Source: Sphingopyxis sp. FD7
Lineage (GTDB): Bacteria > Pseudomonadota > Alphaproteobacteria > Sphingomonadales > Sphingomonadaceae
Direction of reading: 5' to 3'
NCBI RefSeq assembly: GCF_003609835.1
Contig: NZ_AP017898.1
Span: forward strand, 1,922,001 to 1,986,000
DNA: 64,000 nt
Shown here: positions 1 through 8,266 of the stretch, piece after piece
How positions within the stretch are numbered: the stretch's first letter is position 1
Layout: the number at the start of each line of letters is the position of its first letter
The notes under the pieces: generated by a model
Told to the model about the DNA's origin: nothing
The model's input: only the letters and a program-made list of their open reading frames with translations
Databases searched by the model: none
Program-made: the position numbers and the translations under genes

Positions 1-199
1 GCGCCATCGTCTGCTGAAAGATGCGGCCATGCAGCGGCTCGAAAAAATGCGCGGGCGCAAGCTGGACGGGCAGATCCTCGACGACTCGATTGTCGATCAG
101 GATCGCGCCCAGAAACGCGGCCTCGGCCTCGATATTGCGGGGTAATTGACGCTCCTCCCCGGCCTGCGCCGGGGGCGGGATAAGGGCTAATTCGGGCAT
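1..199 (-). CDS. dnaB: Replicative DNA helicase DnaB, N-terminal fragment (cut by window edge)
   Basis: Only the first 66 residues are inside the window; the gene runs off the left edge. The start is the ATG read leftward from 199. After a short Pro-rich leader the peptide reads PRNIEAEAAFLGAILIDN and then a HFFEPLHGRIF segment, which is the hallmark beginning of the DnaB N-terminal domain, the part that forms the collar of the hexamer and contacts primase and the loader. The role as replication-fork helicase is known for the family; the ATPase domain cannot be seen here. The leader (residues about 8-15) is encoded by DNA matching the core of the dispersed palindromic repeat found elsewhere in the window, which is unusual. 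Confidence 0.88.
   Translation of the reverse strand, partial: MPELALIPPPAQAGEERQLPRNIEAEAAFLGAILIDNRVVEDLPVQLAPAHFFEPLHGRIFQQTMA
157..174. repeat. Palindromic repeat core inside the dnaB 5' coding region
   Basis: Inverted repeat with arms CCCCGGC/GCCGGGG and a 4-base loop. Its core on the minus strand (CCCGGC-GCAG-GCCGGG) is the same as that of the intergenic repeat at 56111-56138. It is translated as part of the DnaB leader. Confidence 0.5.
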
Positions 200-314
200 G
201 GCGTCATCATGCGCTGATCACCCGTTGCGCGCAACCCGATTGACGATCCTCAGCCGCGTCGGCCGGGGGTGCTTCTGGGGATAATTTCGCTGCAATTATC
301 GCTTGCCTCCTTTG

Positions 315-346
315 ATCGTCATCCCGGCGAAGGCCGGGATGACGAT
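315..346. repeat. Dispersed palindromic repeat, family A, single hairpin
   Basis: Perfect inverted repeat: 14-base arms around the 12-base core CGTCATCCCGGC / GCCGGGATGACG with a GAAG loop. It sits between the divergent dnaB and UPF0262 genes. The same unit recurs at 2116, 25969, 37755 and, degenerate, at 56111. Confidence 0.85.
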
Positions 347-399
347 GATGTTGCCACCCCCTTGCCCTTCGCCGCAGCCCAAGTAGAAGCACGGTCAGC

Positions 400-897
400 A
401 TGTCCGACGCCGATCCCTCCAAGCAGCGCATCATTTCGGTCGAGCTCGACGAAGGCTCGATCGTCTGGCGCAATCCCGACGTCGAGCAGGAGCGGCGCGT
501 CGCGATCTTCGACCTCATCGAAGAAAACAAGTTCGTGCCGCAGCGCGGCCACCCCGACGGCTATGCCGGCCCCTACCGGTTGAAGCTGCGTGTCGAGGAC
601 GGCCGCCTGATCTTTGAAATATCGCGCGAAGACGGTTCGCCGCTGGAAGCAATCATCCTCGGCCTCGGCCGGTTTCGCCGCCCGATCCGCGACTATTTCG
701 CCATCTGTGACTCCTATTATCAGGCGATCAAGACCTCGACCGCGCAGCAGATCGAGACGGTCGATATGGCGCGCCGCGCGCTGCATAACGAAGCGGCCGA
801 GATGCTGATGGACCGGCTCGACGGCAAGATTGCGGTCGATTTCGACACCGCGCGGCGGCTGTTCACGCTGATCTGCGTACTCCATATCAAGGGCTGA
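400..897 (+). CDS. UPF0262 family protein
   Basis: A 165-residue soluble protein with no signal peptide or membrane segment. The sequence matches my memory of the UPF0262 family, a group of uncharacterised proteins almost confined to alphaproteobacteria, along its whole length, including an early IISVELDE stretch, a central [14 protein letters not shown] block and the C-terminal half rich in charged helices ending in [12 protein letters not shown]. The molecular function is unknown. It is the first gene of a close plus-strand series: the GH25-like gene starts two bases after its stop, and cytidine deaminase overlaps that gene, so co-transcription is likely. The start ATG at 400 has only a weak ribosome binding site; no better in-frame start is apparent. 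Confidence 0.85.
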   Translation: MSDADPSKQRIISVELDEGSIVWRNPDVEQERRVAIFDLIEENKFVPQRGHPDGYAGPYRLKLRVEDGRLIFEISREDGSPLEAIILGLGRFRRPIRDYFAICDSYYQAIKTSTAQQIETVDMARRALHNEAAEMLMDRLDGKIAVDFDTARRLFTLICVLHIKG

Positions 898-899
898 CG

Positions 900-1655
900 A
901 TGAAGGCGGGGGCAATCAGGGGCGGACAAGGAGCAAAGCGCGGCGGCGACTGGCGCGTTGCGATTGCGCGGTTTCTGCGCCGGATCGGCGCCGCCGTCGT
1001 CCTGCTGCTCCTCGCCGCGGGCCTCGCGCTCTGGTGGGCGGCACGCTGGACCCCCGACCGCGCCATCTATCCGGTGCAGGGGGTCACGATCGACGCGGGC
1101 AATGGTGACGTCCATTGGGGGTCGATCAAGGCCGCGGGCGCCGATTTTGCCTATATCGCCGCGACCGGCGGCGCCGCGCGCATCGATCCGAAATTCGCGC
1201 GCAACCTTGTCGGCGCGCGCGAAGCGGGGGTGCAGGCCGGCGCGATCCACCGTTACAGCCTCTGCCGCCTCGCAACCGATCAGGCCGCCAATTTCATCCG
1301 CCACGTCCCGCGCCGCGCCGACATGCTGCCCGCCGTGGTGTGGCTCGACTATGACGACCGCTGCCCCGACAGGCCGACGCGCGCGCTGCTGCTTTCCGAA
1401 CTCGCGACCTTCCTCGCGCAGATCGAGGCGCATATGGGCAAGCAGAGCCTGATCGCGCCCGGCCCGGCGTTCGAGGCCGATTATCGTGTGACACGCGGCA
1501 TCGCGCGCACGACCTGGCTGCGGCGCGATTTCTTCGAGCCCGACTATGGCGCCCACCCCTGGGCGATGTGGCAGGCGAACGACTATGTCCGCCTGTCGGG
1601 CGCCGACGGCACCGTCGGCTGGAATGTGCTCCGCGCGCGAGGAGAGATAAGATGA
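900..1655 (+). CDS. Membrane-anchored GH25-like (lysozyme-fold) protein with altered catalytic acids
   Basis: 251 residues. Residues 29-46 form one hydrophobic segment after a basic N-terminus, so the protein is probably anchored in the inner membrane with the rest in the periplasm. The remainder has the GH25 muramidase pattern: GVTIDAGNG (61-69), a [17 protein letters not shown] strand, [26 protein letters not shown] (147-153), and a closing WQAND...GWNVL. GH25 enzymes normally carry D..., DxE and a D before the final xN motif. Here D65 and D150 remain, but the DxE glutamate is D152 and the last acid position looks like G240. It may be weakened or inactive as a muramidase. It lies in an apparent operon with UPF0262 and cdd. 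Confidence 0.75.
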   Translation: MKAGAIRGGQGAKRGGDWRVAIARFLRRIGAAVVLLLLAAGLALWWAARWTPDRAIYPVQGVTIDAGNGDVHWGSIKAAGADFAYIAATGGAARIDPKFARNLVGAREAGVQAGAIHRYSLCRLATDQAANFIRHVPRRADMLPAVVWLDYDDRCPDRPTRALLLSELATFLAQIEAHMGKQSLIAPGPAFEADYRVTRGIARTTWLRRDFFEPDYGAHPWAMWQANDYVRLSGADGTVGWNVLRARGEIR

Positions 1656-2104
1656 CCGACCCGACGACCCGCGACGCGCTGATCGCCGCCGCGCGCGACG
1701 CCGCGAGCCGCGCCTATGCGCCCTATTCGGGCTTTCATGTTGGTGCGGCGCTGCTGCTCAAGAATGGCGACGTCGTGACCGGCGCCAATGTCGAAAATGC
1801 GAGCTATGGGCTGACGCTCTGCGCCGAAACCGCCGCGGTGGCGAAAATCGCCAACGAAGGCTGGATCGGCGAGCTGACTGCGGTGGCCATCATCGGCGGC
1901 CGTCCCGACGGCGATGCGCTGGTCGGCAGCGACCCCGTCCATCCGTGCGGGCGCTGCCGCCAGATATTGAACGAGGCGGCCGAGCGGTCGCGGACCGACA
2001 TCCTGGTGCATTGCGCGTCGGGGGATGGCCGCGCGGTGAAGAGCTATCGGCTGAGCGAGCTGCTTCCCGCGTCTTTCGGGCCCAGGGATCTGGGGCTGAT
2101 CTAG
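1652..2104 (+). CDS. cdd: Cytidine deaminase
   Basis: 150 residues from the ATG at 1652, which overlaps the TGA of the upstream gene (ATGA), indicating translational coupling. It hydrolyses cytidine or deoxycytidine to the uridine form in pyrimidine salvage. The zinc site is plain: C57-A-E59 supplies one ligand and the catalytic glutamate, and P98-C99-G-R-C102 gives the other two cysteines. The [14 protein letters not shown] segment and [14 protein letters not shown] are typical of the homotetrameric short form. A longer reading from 1568 would run through the preceding gene in another frame and is rejected. dCTP deaminase follows after a repeat, so two dCMP/dUMP-directed deaminases are adjacent. 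Confidence 0.95.
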   Translation: MTDPTTRDALIAAARDAASRAYAPYSGFHVGAALLLKNGDVVTGANVENASYGLTLCAETAAVAKIANEGWIGELTAVAIIGGRPDGDALVGSDPVHPCGRCRQILNEAAERSRTDILVHCASGDGRAVKSYRLSELLPASFGPRDLGLI

Positions 2105-2115
2105 CTAAATCATCC

Positions 2116-2143
2116 CGTCATCCCGGCGAAGGCCGGGATGACG
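2116..2143. repeat. Dispersed palindromic repeat, family A, single hairpin
   Basis: Twelve-base perfect arms CGTCATCCCGGC / GCCGGGATGACG and a GAAG loop, identical in the core to the copy at 315-346. It lies 12 bases after cdd and before dcd and could act as a transcript-end or stabilising hairpin. Confidence 0.85.
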
Positions 2144-2226
2144 AACTTAAAGTGATTATCAGCATCGCCGGGGCTCGCCCCAAACATCGGCTTGCGCGAA
2201 TCTGCGCGCACCGACAAGACAGCGCC

Positions 2227-2781
2227 ATGGCCATACTCTCCGATCGCTGGATTCGCGAAGCCGCCCGCACGCAGGGCATGATCGAGCCCTTTGTGGAGGC
2301 GCAGCGACGCGACGGCTGCATCAGCTATGGCCTCTCCTCCTATGGCTATGACGCGCGCGTCGCGCCCGAATTCAAGATTTTCACCAATGTCGACAGCGCC
2401 GTCGTCGATCCCAAGGATTTCGCCTCGAACAGCTTTGTCGATCGCGAAACCGACGTCTGCATCATCCCGCCGAACAGCTTTGCGCTGGCGCGGACGGTCG
2501 AATATTTCCGTATCCCGCGCGACATCCTCGTCATCTGCCTTGGCAAATCGACCTATGCGCGGTGCGGCATCATCGTGAACGTCACCCCGCTCGAACCCGG
2601 CTGGGAGGGGCATGTCACGCTGGAGTTTTCCAACACCACTCCCCTGCCCGCCAAAATCTATGCCAATGAAGGGGCATGCCAGTTCCTGTTCCTCAAGGGC
2701 AACGAACCGTGCGAGACCAGCTATGCCGACCGCGCGGGCAAATATATGGGGCAAAAGGGCGTGACGCTGCCGAAGCTGTAG
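2227..2781 (+). CDS. dcd: dCTP deaminase
   Basis: 184 residues, the usual length of the family. It deaminates dCTP to dUTP, supplying dUMP for thymidylate synthesis. The start is the ATG at 2227 ([10 protein letters not shown]), the standard beginning; longer readings run through the repeat. Family hallmarks are [13 protein letters not shown], the nucleotide-binding [24 protein letters not shown] region containing the catalytic glutamate ([11 protein letters not shown]), and a C-terminal lid ending [12 protein letters not shown]. It follows cdd on the same strand, separated by the repeat at 2116-2143. It could be confused with a bifunctional deaminase/dUTPase, but the sequence and length match the monofunctional proteobacterial form. 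Confidence 0.96.
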   Translation: MAILSDRWIREAARTQGMIEPFVEAQRRDGCISYGLSSYGYDARVAPEFKIFTNVDSAVVDPKDFASNSFVDRETDVCIIPPNSFALARTVEYFRIPRDILVICLGKSTYARCGIIVNVTPLEPGWEGHVTLEFSNTTPLPAKIYANEGACQFLFLKGNEPCETSYADRAGKYMGQKGVTLPKL

Positions 2782-2836
2782 CCGCGATCCGAGGCAATGG
2801 ATGACTGCTTCGGGGTAGGGAGCCCCCCTCAAACCT

Positions 2837-2939
2837 CGTCATGCTGAACTTGTTTCAGCATCCATGGCCTGAACTCTCGTCAAGCGCTGCGTCTAAGGAG
2901 ATGGCGGGCCATGGACCCTGAAACAAGTTCAGGGTGACG
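2837..2939. repeat. Dispersed intergenic repeat, family B
   Basis: About 103 bases with near-complementary ends: it opens CGTCATGCTGAACTTGTTTC, passes through CCATGGCC, and closes with GGCCATGG followed by CCTGAAACAAGTTCAGGG and TGACG. Each end contains its own small hairpin (CTGAAAC..GTTTCAG-like). Related copies are at 45513-45616 and 59217-59335. Confidence 0.8.
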
Positions 2940-3027
2940 AGAATTGGAAGGTCAGCAACCGCTCGCAACCAGCCAGCCCCCGCCCTCACCCCTTGGCACC
3001 GCTTCCCATCTGCGCTAGCGTGCGGAC

Positions 3028-3043
3028 TTGACGTTTACGTAAA
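3028..3043 (+). promoter_or_regulatory. Possible MerR-type operator upstream of the reductase/thioesterase genes
   Basis: TTGACGTTTACGTAAA, a 16-base near-perfect palindrome ending 12 bases before the reductase start. From memory it resembles operators of LiuR-type MerR regulators that control acyl-CoA and branched-chain amino acid catabolism; that assignment is an inference. Confidence 0.4.
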
Positions 3044-3055
3044 GGGAGAGGGTCG

Positions 3056-4228
3056 ATGGCCAACGCGCGCGATCTCGACATCATCATCTATGGCGCAACG
3101 GGCTTCACCGGCCGCCTCGTCGCCGAATATCTGGCCCACCACTACAAGGGCCGCAAGGACGCGCCCAGATGGGCGATGGCCGGGCGCAGCGCCGCCAAGC
3201 TCGCGGAAGTGCGCGACCTGATCGGCGCGCCCGCCGACACGCCGCTGATCGTCGCCGACGCCGACGACCCCGCGAGCCTCGACGCGATGGCGGCGCGGAC
3301 GGCGGTGGTGCTCACCACGGTCGGCCCCTATCAGCTTTACGGCAGCGGGCTCGTCGCCGCCTGCGTCCGCGCGGGCACCGCCTATGCGGACCTTTGCGGC
3401 GAACCCGGCTGGATGCGCGAGATGATCGACATGCACGAAGATGCGGCGAAGGCGTCGGGCGCGCGGATCACCTTCAGTTGCGGTTTCGATTCCATCCCCT
3501 TCGACCTTGGCGTCCTGTTCTTGCAGGCCGAAGCGGTCAGGCGCCACGGCAAGCCCGCGCCGCGGGTCAAGGGCCGCGTGCGCAAGATGGCGGGCGGCGC
3601 GTCGGGCGGCACCATCGCCAGCCTCACCGAAACGCTGAAGGCCGTCGCGAAAAAGCCATCGCTCGCGCTGCTGCTCAAATCCTCCTTCGCGCTGACCCCC
3701 GGCTTCGAGGGGCCGTCGCAGCCGACCGGGCTGATCCCCGAATATGATGTCGCCACCGGCACCTGGACCGCTCCCTTCATCATGGCGCCGATCAACACCA
3801 AGAATGTTCACCGCACCAACTATCTGCTCGGCCATCCATGGGGCGCCGACCTCGTCTATGACGAGATGGTGATGACGACGATCGGCGATGCGGGGAAGGC
3901 GATGGCCGAGGCGATGGCCAAGGCCAATCCCTTCGGCGATAGCAAACTCCAGCCCGGCGAAGGGCCGAGCAAGGAAGAGCGCGAAAACGGCTTTTACGAC
4001 ATCCTCTTCATCGGCGAATATCCCGACGGCGCCACGGTGCGCGCGAGCGTGCAGGGCGACCGCGACCCCGGCTATGGCTCGACGTCGAAGATGCTCGCCG
4101 AAACGGGCATGGCGCTGCTCGAAAACAAGGGCGCGGGCGGCGTATGGACGCCGGGCGCGCTGCTGGGCCAGGCGTTGATCGACCGGCTGACCGCGAATGC
4201 CGGACTGACCTTTCAGATCGAGGAATAA
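3056..4228 (+). CDS. Saccharopine-dehydrogenase-like NAD(P)-binding reductase (trans-acting enoyl reductase type)
   Basis: 390 residues. An N-terminal Rossmann nucleotide-binding motif is visible at residues 10-16 (YGATGFTGRLVAEYL), followed by GPYQLYGSGLVAACVRAGTAY and the SCGFDSIPFDLG block that marks the family containing saccharopine dehydrogenase NADP-binding domains and the mycobacterial trans-acting enoyl reductase. The substrate is not readable from sequence; a lipid or acyl-CoA role is likely because a thioesterase gene follows after seven bases. The start at 3056 has a strong AAGGGAG ribosome binding site seven bases upstream, and the palindrome at 3028-3043 lies just ahead, so the pair may be induced by a fatty- or branched-chain acyl signal. 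Confidence 0.82.
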   Translation: MANARDLDIIIYGATGFTGRLVAEYLAHHYKGRKDAPRWAMAGRSAAKLAEVRDLIGAPADTPLIVADADDPASLDAMAARTAVVLTTVGPYQLYGSGLVAACVRAGTAYADLCGEPGWMREMIDMHEDAAKASGARITFSCGFDSIPFDLGVLFLQAEAVRRHGKPAPRVKGRVRKMAGGASGGTIASLTETLKAVAKKPSLALLLKSSFALTPGFEGPSQPTGLIPEYDVATGTWTAPFIMAPINTKNVHRTNYLLGHPWGADLVYDEMVMTTIGDAGKAMAEAMAKANPFGDSKLQPGEGPSKEERENGFYDILFIGEYPDGATVRASVQGDRDPGYGSTSKMLAETGMALLENKGAGGVWTPGALLGQALIDRLTANAGLTFQIEE

Positions 4229-4235
4229 GAACGGG

Positions 4236-5036
4236 ATGACCACCTCTCCCAGCGCGCTCGACGCGCTGCTCGCGACGCTGCGCACCGAAGACGGCGTGGC
4301 CAAGGCGCATATCGACGAAGGCTGGATGCAGGGGCGCACCGCCTATGGCGGGATCAGCTCGGCGGTCGCGCTCGCGGGCACGATGGCGCTCCACCCGACC
4401 GAGGCGCCGCTGCGCTATGCGCAGATCAGCTTCGTCGGACCCGTCGGCGGCGACTGCACGGTCGAAACGCGCGTGCTGCGCCAGTCGAAATCCTCGCTGT
4501 TCATCGATGCCGGAGTGTCGAGCGACATGGGGTTCGGCACCGCGGCGGTGTTTGCCTTCTCCCCCGACCGGCCGAGCCATGTCGACCATGACCGGCTGGC
4601 GATGCCGGGCGCCCCCGATCCCGAAACGCTGGCGCCGGTACCCGAACATCACGCGCGCCCCGCCTTCACGCGCCATTTCGACATGCGCCCGACGACGGGA
4701 CCGCGCTTTGCATGGAAAAGCGAGGTCGGCGAATATCTGACCTGGGTGCGCTTCGTCCAGGAACCGACCTGCCATCCCGCGATTGCCCTGCTGGCGATGG
4801 GCGACGCGCTGCCCCCCGCGGCGATGGCGCTGTTCAGCCAGTTCGGGCCGATCAGCTCGATGAACTGGACGGTCAACATGCTGACTGCCGCGCCCACCAC
4901 CGACGACGGCTGGTGGCTGCTGTCGGCCAGGACCGGCTATGCGCGCCACGGCCTGTCGGTGCAGGACATGATGCTGTGGAACCGCGCGGGCCAGCCGATT
5001 CTGAGCGGCAGCCAGGCGATTGCAATCTACGTCTGA
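4236..5036 (+). CDS. Acyl-CoA thioesterase family protein (double hot-dog, TesB-like)
   Basis: 266 residues, cytoplasmic, no signal peptide. The first half carries QGRTAYGGISSAVALAG, the equivalent of the thioesterase entry helix in TesB-like double hot-dog proteins, and the second half has the paired hot-dog with WTVNMLTAAPTTDDGWWLL and the closing SVQDMMLWNRAGQPILSGSQ that is typical of this family. It should hydrolyse acyl-CoA esters; chain-length preference cannot be seen. It starts seven bases after the reductase stop on the same strand, so the two are presumably one transcript. The 3' side borders a family D repeat and the convergent histidine kinase gene. Confidence 0.82.
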   Translation: MTTSPSALDALLATLRTEDGVAKAHIDEGWMQGRTAYGGISSAVALAGTMALHPTEAPLRYAQISFVGPVGGDCTVETRVLRQSKSSLFIDAGVSSDMGFGTAAVFAFSPDRPSHVDHDRLAMPGAPDPETLAPVPEHHARPAFTRHFDMRPTTGPRFAWKSEVGEYLTWVRFVQEPTCHPAIALLAMGDALPPAAMALFSQFGPISSMNWTVNMLTAAPTTDDGWWLLSARTGYARHGLSVQDMMLWNRAGQPILSGSQAIAIYV

Positions 5037-5078
5037 TTGGGGTTGGAAGCGGACATCGCCGTCTCTTCAATCCGTTCG

Positions 5079-5170
5079 CATCGAGCGAAGCCTGTCCCGA
5101 GCCCGTCGAGGCGGTCGAGATGCCCCTCGGGCCAGGCTTGGCGCCGACGGGTGTCTCGACTTCGCTCGGC
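5079..5170. repeat. Dispersed intergenic repeat, family D
   Basis: Inverted ends CATCGAGCGAAG ... CTTCGCTCG-like (GTCTCGACTTCGCTCGG at the right side) around internal small palindromes, of the kind often found between genes in sphingomonads. It lies between the convergent thioesterase and kinase genes. One copy seen here. Confidence 0.5.
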
Positions 5171-5248
5171 ACGCACGGAAAGAAGGGAAGGTCTGAAACC
5201 GACCGGATCCAAAGCCGTCCCGACATAACCGAAGAAGGCAGCGGCCGC

Positions 5249-6595
5249 TCAACCCCGAACCGGCAACGCGATCACCGCATCGAGCCCGCCGCCCGCGCGA
5301 TTGGCGAGCGTCAGCGTCCCACCTTCGCCCTCGGCGATCTCGCGCGCGATCGACAGACCCAGTCCCGCGCCGCCCGTCGCGCGATTGCGCGACTGCTCGC
5401 CGCGCGCGAAGGGTTCGACCAGCGCGCCGATCTGTTCGTCGGTCAGGCCGGGGCCATCGTCCGACACGATGATCCGTGCCTCGCCGCCCTCGATCGCCAC
5501 CGACAGCCGCGCGCGCACGCCATAGGTCACCGCATTGTCGATAAGGTTGCGGATCGCGCGCTTCAGCAGCATCGGCCTTGCCCGTACCGCCGCCTCGGCC
5601 AGCGTGCCCGCCGCGACATCCTTGCCGCGCTCGCGATAATCGGCCGCCAGTTCACCGACCAGTTCGCGCAGCGAAACGGCCTCGGCCGCCTCGGTCCCCG
5701 CGCCCGATCGTGCGAGCGCCAATATGTCGGCCAGCATCGCAGTCATCTCGTCGATGCTCGCGATCATCTTGTCGCGCAGCAGGTCGTCCTCGACCTGCTC
5801 GACGCGCACGCGCAGGCTGGCGAGCGGGGTGCGCAGGTCGTGGCCGACCGCGCCGAGCATCCGGTCCTTGTCCGACAGCATCGCCGCGATGCGCGCCCGA
5901 TAGGCGTTGAAGGCGGCGATCAGGTCGCGCACGTCCGACGGCCCCGCCTCATCGAGCGGCACCGCCTCGTGCAGTGCGGGACTGGCGCGCGCCGCGCGTG
6001 TCAGCTCGCGAAGCGGCGCGGCGACGCGCCATGCGATCACCAGGATCGGGATGAGCAGCAAGAGGTAGAGCGACAGCGTCTGCCAGACCAGAAAACCCTG
6101 CAAGCGTCGGCCATCGGGCGCGACCCGCGTGCGGACGCCGTAAAAGCGCCCGCCCACCTCTGCGACAACGAGCACGGTGCGGCCGGGCAGCGGCGTCCGC
6201 CCCAGCCGCGGCCGCTGTGGCAAGGCCCATGCGGTCACGCGCGTGGCGTCGATCGCTGCATCGGCGAGCAGATCGTGGACATAGTCGGCCATCGTCGGCA
6301 TGGCGACCGCGCGCTCGGGCACCGGCGGCGCGCTGGTGCCGACCCAGAGCTTCGGGATGCGCGCACGGCCGAGGCGTTGGCGGCGCTCGGGCATCGCCGC
6401 GATCCGGCCGCTTTCGTGGCGGTCGACCGCGTCGATGATCCGCGCCACCGCCATGCCGCCGCCGTGCGCCAGCATCTGCTGTTTCTGCCCGCGCACGAGC
6501 AGCGCAAAATTGACCGCCTGCGCAACGAACAGCATCACCGCGACCGCGAACACCAGCTGCCCGATCAGGCTGCGGGGCCAGAGCCGCAGCGTCAC
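5249..6595 (-). CDS. Sensor histidine kinase
   Basis: 448 residues from a GTG at 6595 that overlaps the TGA of the response regulator gene (GTGA), so the pair is translationally coupled. Membrane segments at about 10-34 and 168-189 enclose a periplasmic sensor loop of about 130 residues with no recognised fold; a HAMP-like linker follows. The dimerisation box has the phospho-acceptor H252 in GHDLRTPLAS, then the ATPase boxes NLIDNA (350-355), DDGPGLT and GGAGLGLSIA. It would autophosphorylate and pass the phosphate to the adjacent OmpR-type regulator. An upstream reading from 6649 would overlap the regulator by 58 bases and is less likely. The stimulus is unknown. Confidence 0.9.
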   Translation of the reverse strand: MTLRLWPRSLIGQLVFAVAVMLFVAQAVNFALLVRGQKQQMLAHGGGMAVARIIDAVDRHESGRIAAMPERRQRLGRARIPKLWVGTSAPPVPERAVAMPTMADYVHDLLADAAIDATRVTAWALPQRPRLGRTPLPGRTVLVVAEVGGRFYGVRTRVAPDGRRLQGFLVWQTLSLYLLLLIPILVIAWRVAAPLRELTRAARASPALHEAVPLDEAGPSDVRDLIAAFNAYRARIAAMLSDKDRMLGAVGHDLRTPLASLRVRVEQVEDDLLRDKMIASIDEMTAMLADILALARSGAGTEAAEAVSLRELVGELAADYRERGKDVAAGTLAEAAVRARPMLLKRAIRNLIDNAVTYGVRARLSVAIEGGEARIIVSDDGPGLTDEQIGALVEPFARGEQSRNRATGGAGLGLSIAREIAEGEGGTLTLANRAGGGLDAVIALPVRG

Positions 6596-7326
6596 GCGGC
6601 GGGCCCCAGTCGCTTCACCTCGCAGGCCAGCGTATAACCCCCGCCCCACACGGTCTTGACGATTTGCGGGTGCGCGGGATCGGTCTCGATCTTCTTGCGC
6701 AATCGGCTGACCAGATTGTCGATTGCGCGGTCGAAAATATCGGCCTCGCGACCGCGCACCAGGTCGAGCAGCCGGTCGCGGCTCATCACCTGTCGCGGGT
6801 GGCGCACGAGCGCGTGAAGCAGGTGATATTCGCCGGATGACAGCGCGACCTCCCTGCCGTCGCCATCGACCAATACGCGCTCGACTTCGCGCAGCACCCA
6901 GTCGCCAAAGGCATAGCAGGTGCCGCCCGCATCGAGCGCCCGCCCGCCCTGCTGCGTCCGGCGCAGCACGGTGCGGATGCGCGCGACCAGCTCACGCGGG
7001 TTGAAGGGTTTGACGACATAATCGTCGGCGCCGATCTCCAGCCCGACGATCCGCTCGGTATCCTCGGCGCGCGCGGTCAGCAGGATCACCGGGATGCTGC
7101 TCGTCTCGCGCAGGTGGCGGGTGAGCGAAAGCCCGTCCTCGCCCGGCATCATGATGTCGCTGACGACCAGGTCGACCGATTTGGCGCGCAGCACCGATCG
7201 CGCCTCGGCCGCGCTCGCGGCGTCGGTGACCGCAAAACCCTGCGCGGTCAGATATTCGCCCAGCGGTTCGCGAATCGACGGCTCATCGTCGATCAGCAGG
7301 ATGCGCGGCATGTCGCTATCGGTCAT
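6592..7326 (-). CDS. OmpR/PhoB-family response regulator
   Basis: 244 residues. The receiver domain shows the acidic pocket IDDE (12-15), phospho-acceptor D57 in VVSDIMMPG, switch threonine in LLTAR and K106 in VVKPF. The C-terminal winged-helix DNA-binding domain includes LSSGEYHLLHALVRHPRQVMSR and the VWGGGYTL wing. It is the upstream partner of the overlapping sensor kinase gene and presumably activates or represses a target promoter. The secreted EF-hand protein gene lies just upstream on the same strand but is separated by a hairpin, so it is probably its own transcript. The regulon cannot be read from sequence. Confidence 0.93.
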   Translation of the reverse strand: MTDSDMPRILLIDDEPSIREPLGEYLTAQGFAVTDAASAAEARSVLRAKSVDLVVSDIMMPGEDGLSLTRHLRETSSIPVILLTARAEDTERIVGLEIGADDYVVKPFNPRELVARIRTVLRRTQQGGRALDAGGTCYAFGDWVLREVERVLVDGDGREVALSSGEYHLLHALVRHPRQVMSRDRLLDLVRGREADIFDRAIDNLVSRLRKKIETDPAHPQIVKTVWGGGYTLACEVKRLGPAA

Positions 7327-7351
7327 CGGGTTTCCGTCGCTCGAACTGGCT

Positions 7352-7381
7352 CGCCCACCGGCCGCGAATGGCCGGTGGGCG
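7352..7381 (-). terminator. Strong hairpin after the EF-hand gene
   Basis: Perfect 12-base arms CGCCCACCGGCC / GGCCGGTGGGCG with a 6-base loop, located between the end of the EF-hand gene and the start of the response regulator gene. There is no clear T-tract, so it may be a stabilising or Rho-assisted terminator hairpin. Confidence 0.55.
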
Positions 7382-7464
7382 ATAGCTGGCAGGGACCGGC
7401 GACAAAGGCAATGCCGGGAGGGGGGGGGAGAGGCATCGCGCCGCCGGTCGCCCCTGCCGGCCGG

Positions 7465-8055
7465 CTACTCGCCGGTCGCGGCGGCCGCGCGCTTGGCGCG
7501 CCATTCGGCGCGTTTCGCCGCTCGGGCGGCCTGGCGTTCCTCGGCAGTCACCTGGCCGTCCTGATTGGCGTCGGCGGCGCCGAAACGCGCCAGCGCTGCC
7601 GCCTGGAACTCGGCCTGGCTGATCGCCTTGTCGCCGTCGGTATCGGCCCTGCCCAGCATCATCGCATGATGGCCGCCGCGCTTGCCGCGATGACCGCGCA
7701 TCGCGTGGCGCTTGCCCTTGCGGCCCTCGCCAGCTTCGGCGCGCTTGGCGGCGCGTTCGGCGCCATGCTGGTCCCATTCGGCGCGGCTGATATTGCCGTC
7801 CTTGTCGGCGTCGATCCGCTCGAACATCTTTGCCTGCATCTCGGCGCGCCTGGCGGCGCGGTCGGCGGCGTCGATCCGACCGTCCCCGTTCGCATCCATC
7901 CGCGCGAACATCTGCGCCGCATGCGCCTCGGCCTCGGCGCGCGTCAGCGTGCCATTGCCATCGGCGTCGCCGCGCGCGCCGTCGCGGGGCGCGGCGAGGA
8001 CCGGCACCGCGATCAGCGCGGCGCCCAGCGTCAATAAACCGATCTTCCTGTTCAC
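7465..8055 (-). CDS. Secreted EF-hand calcium-binding protein with five loops
   Basis: 196 residues starting with GTG at 8055, which has an AAGGAG site eight bases upstream. A signal peptide (about 1-21, ending VLAA) sends it to the periplasm. Five EF-hand type loops can be read at about 30-41 (DADGNGTLTRAE), 54-65 (DANGDGRIDAAD), 82-93 (DADKDGNISRAE), 138-149 (DTDGDKAISQAE) and 162-173 (DANQDGQVTAEE). Between loops 3 and 4 is a basic, His-rich linker (about 110-131) that could bind another metal. The function beyond calcium binding is not known. A two-component system sits downstream, but nothing shows that it regulates this gene. Confidence 0.85.
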   Translation of the reverse strand: MNRKIGLLTLGAALIAVPVLAAPRDGARGDADGNGTLTRAEAEAHAAQMFARMDANGDGRIDAADRAARRAEMQAKMFERIDADKDGNISRAEWDQHGAERAAKRAEAGEGRKGKRHAMRGHRGKRGGHHAMMLGRADTDGDKAISQAEFQAAALARFGAADANQDGQVTAEERQAARAAKRAEWRAKRAAAATGE

Positions 8056-8266
8056 GTCGCAAACTCCTTCATGGCGATACGGCGGGGTGCGCCGCGCTTC
8101 CAGTAAAGGTCATTTAGGCGCGATTTGTCCCAACGCCGTGCCGGGTTGCCGAAAAATTGTCGCAAATTGTCGCAGCGCCGCGCCCTTGTTCATGGCAGCG
8201 CAAGCGAAAACGGCCGACTGCGCAGGTGCGCAGCCGGCCATCGTCGCCCGGTCGCGGTGCGCGTCG

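Noticed and set aside
4712..6637. Open frame of about 640 codons opposite the histidine kinase
   Set aside because: Starts inside the thioesterase gene and reads through the antisense of the kinase; composition is Arg/Pro-rich.
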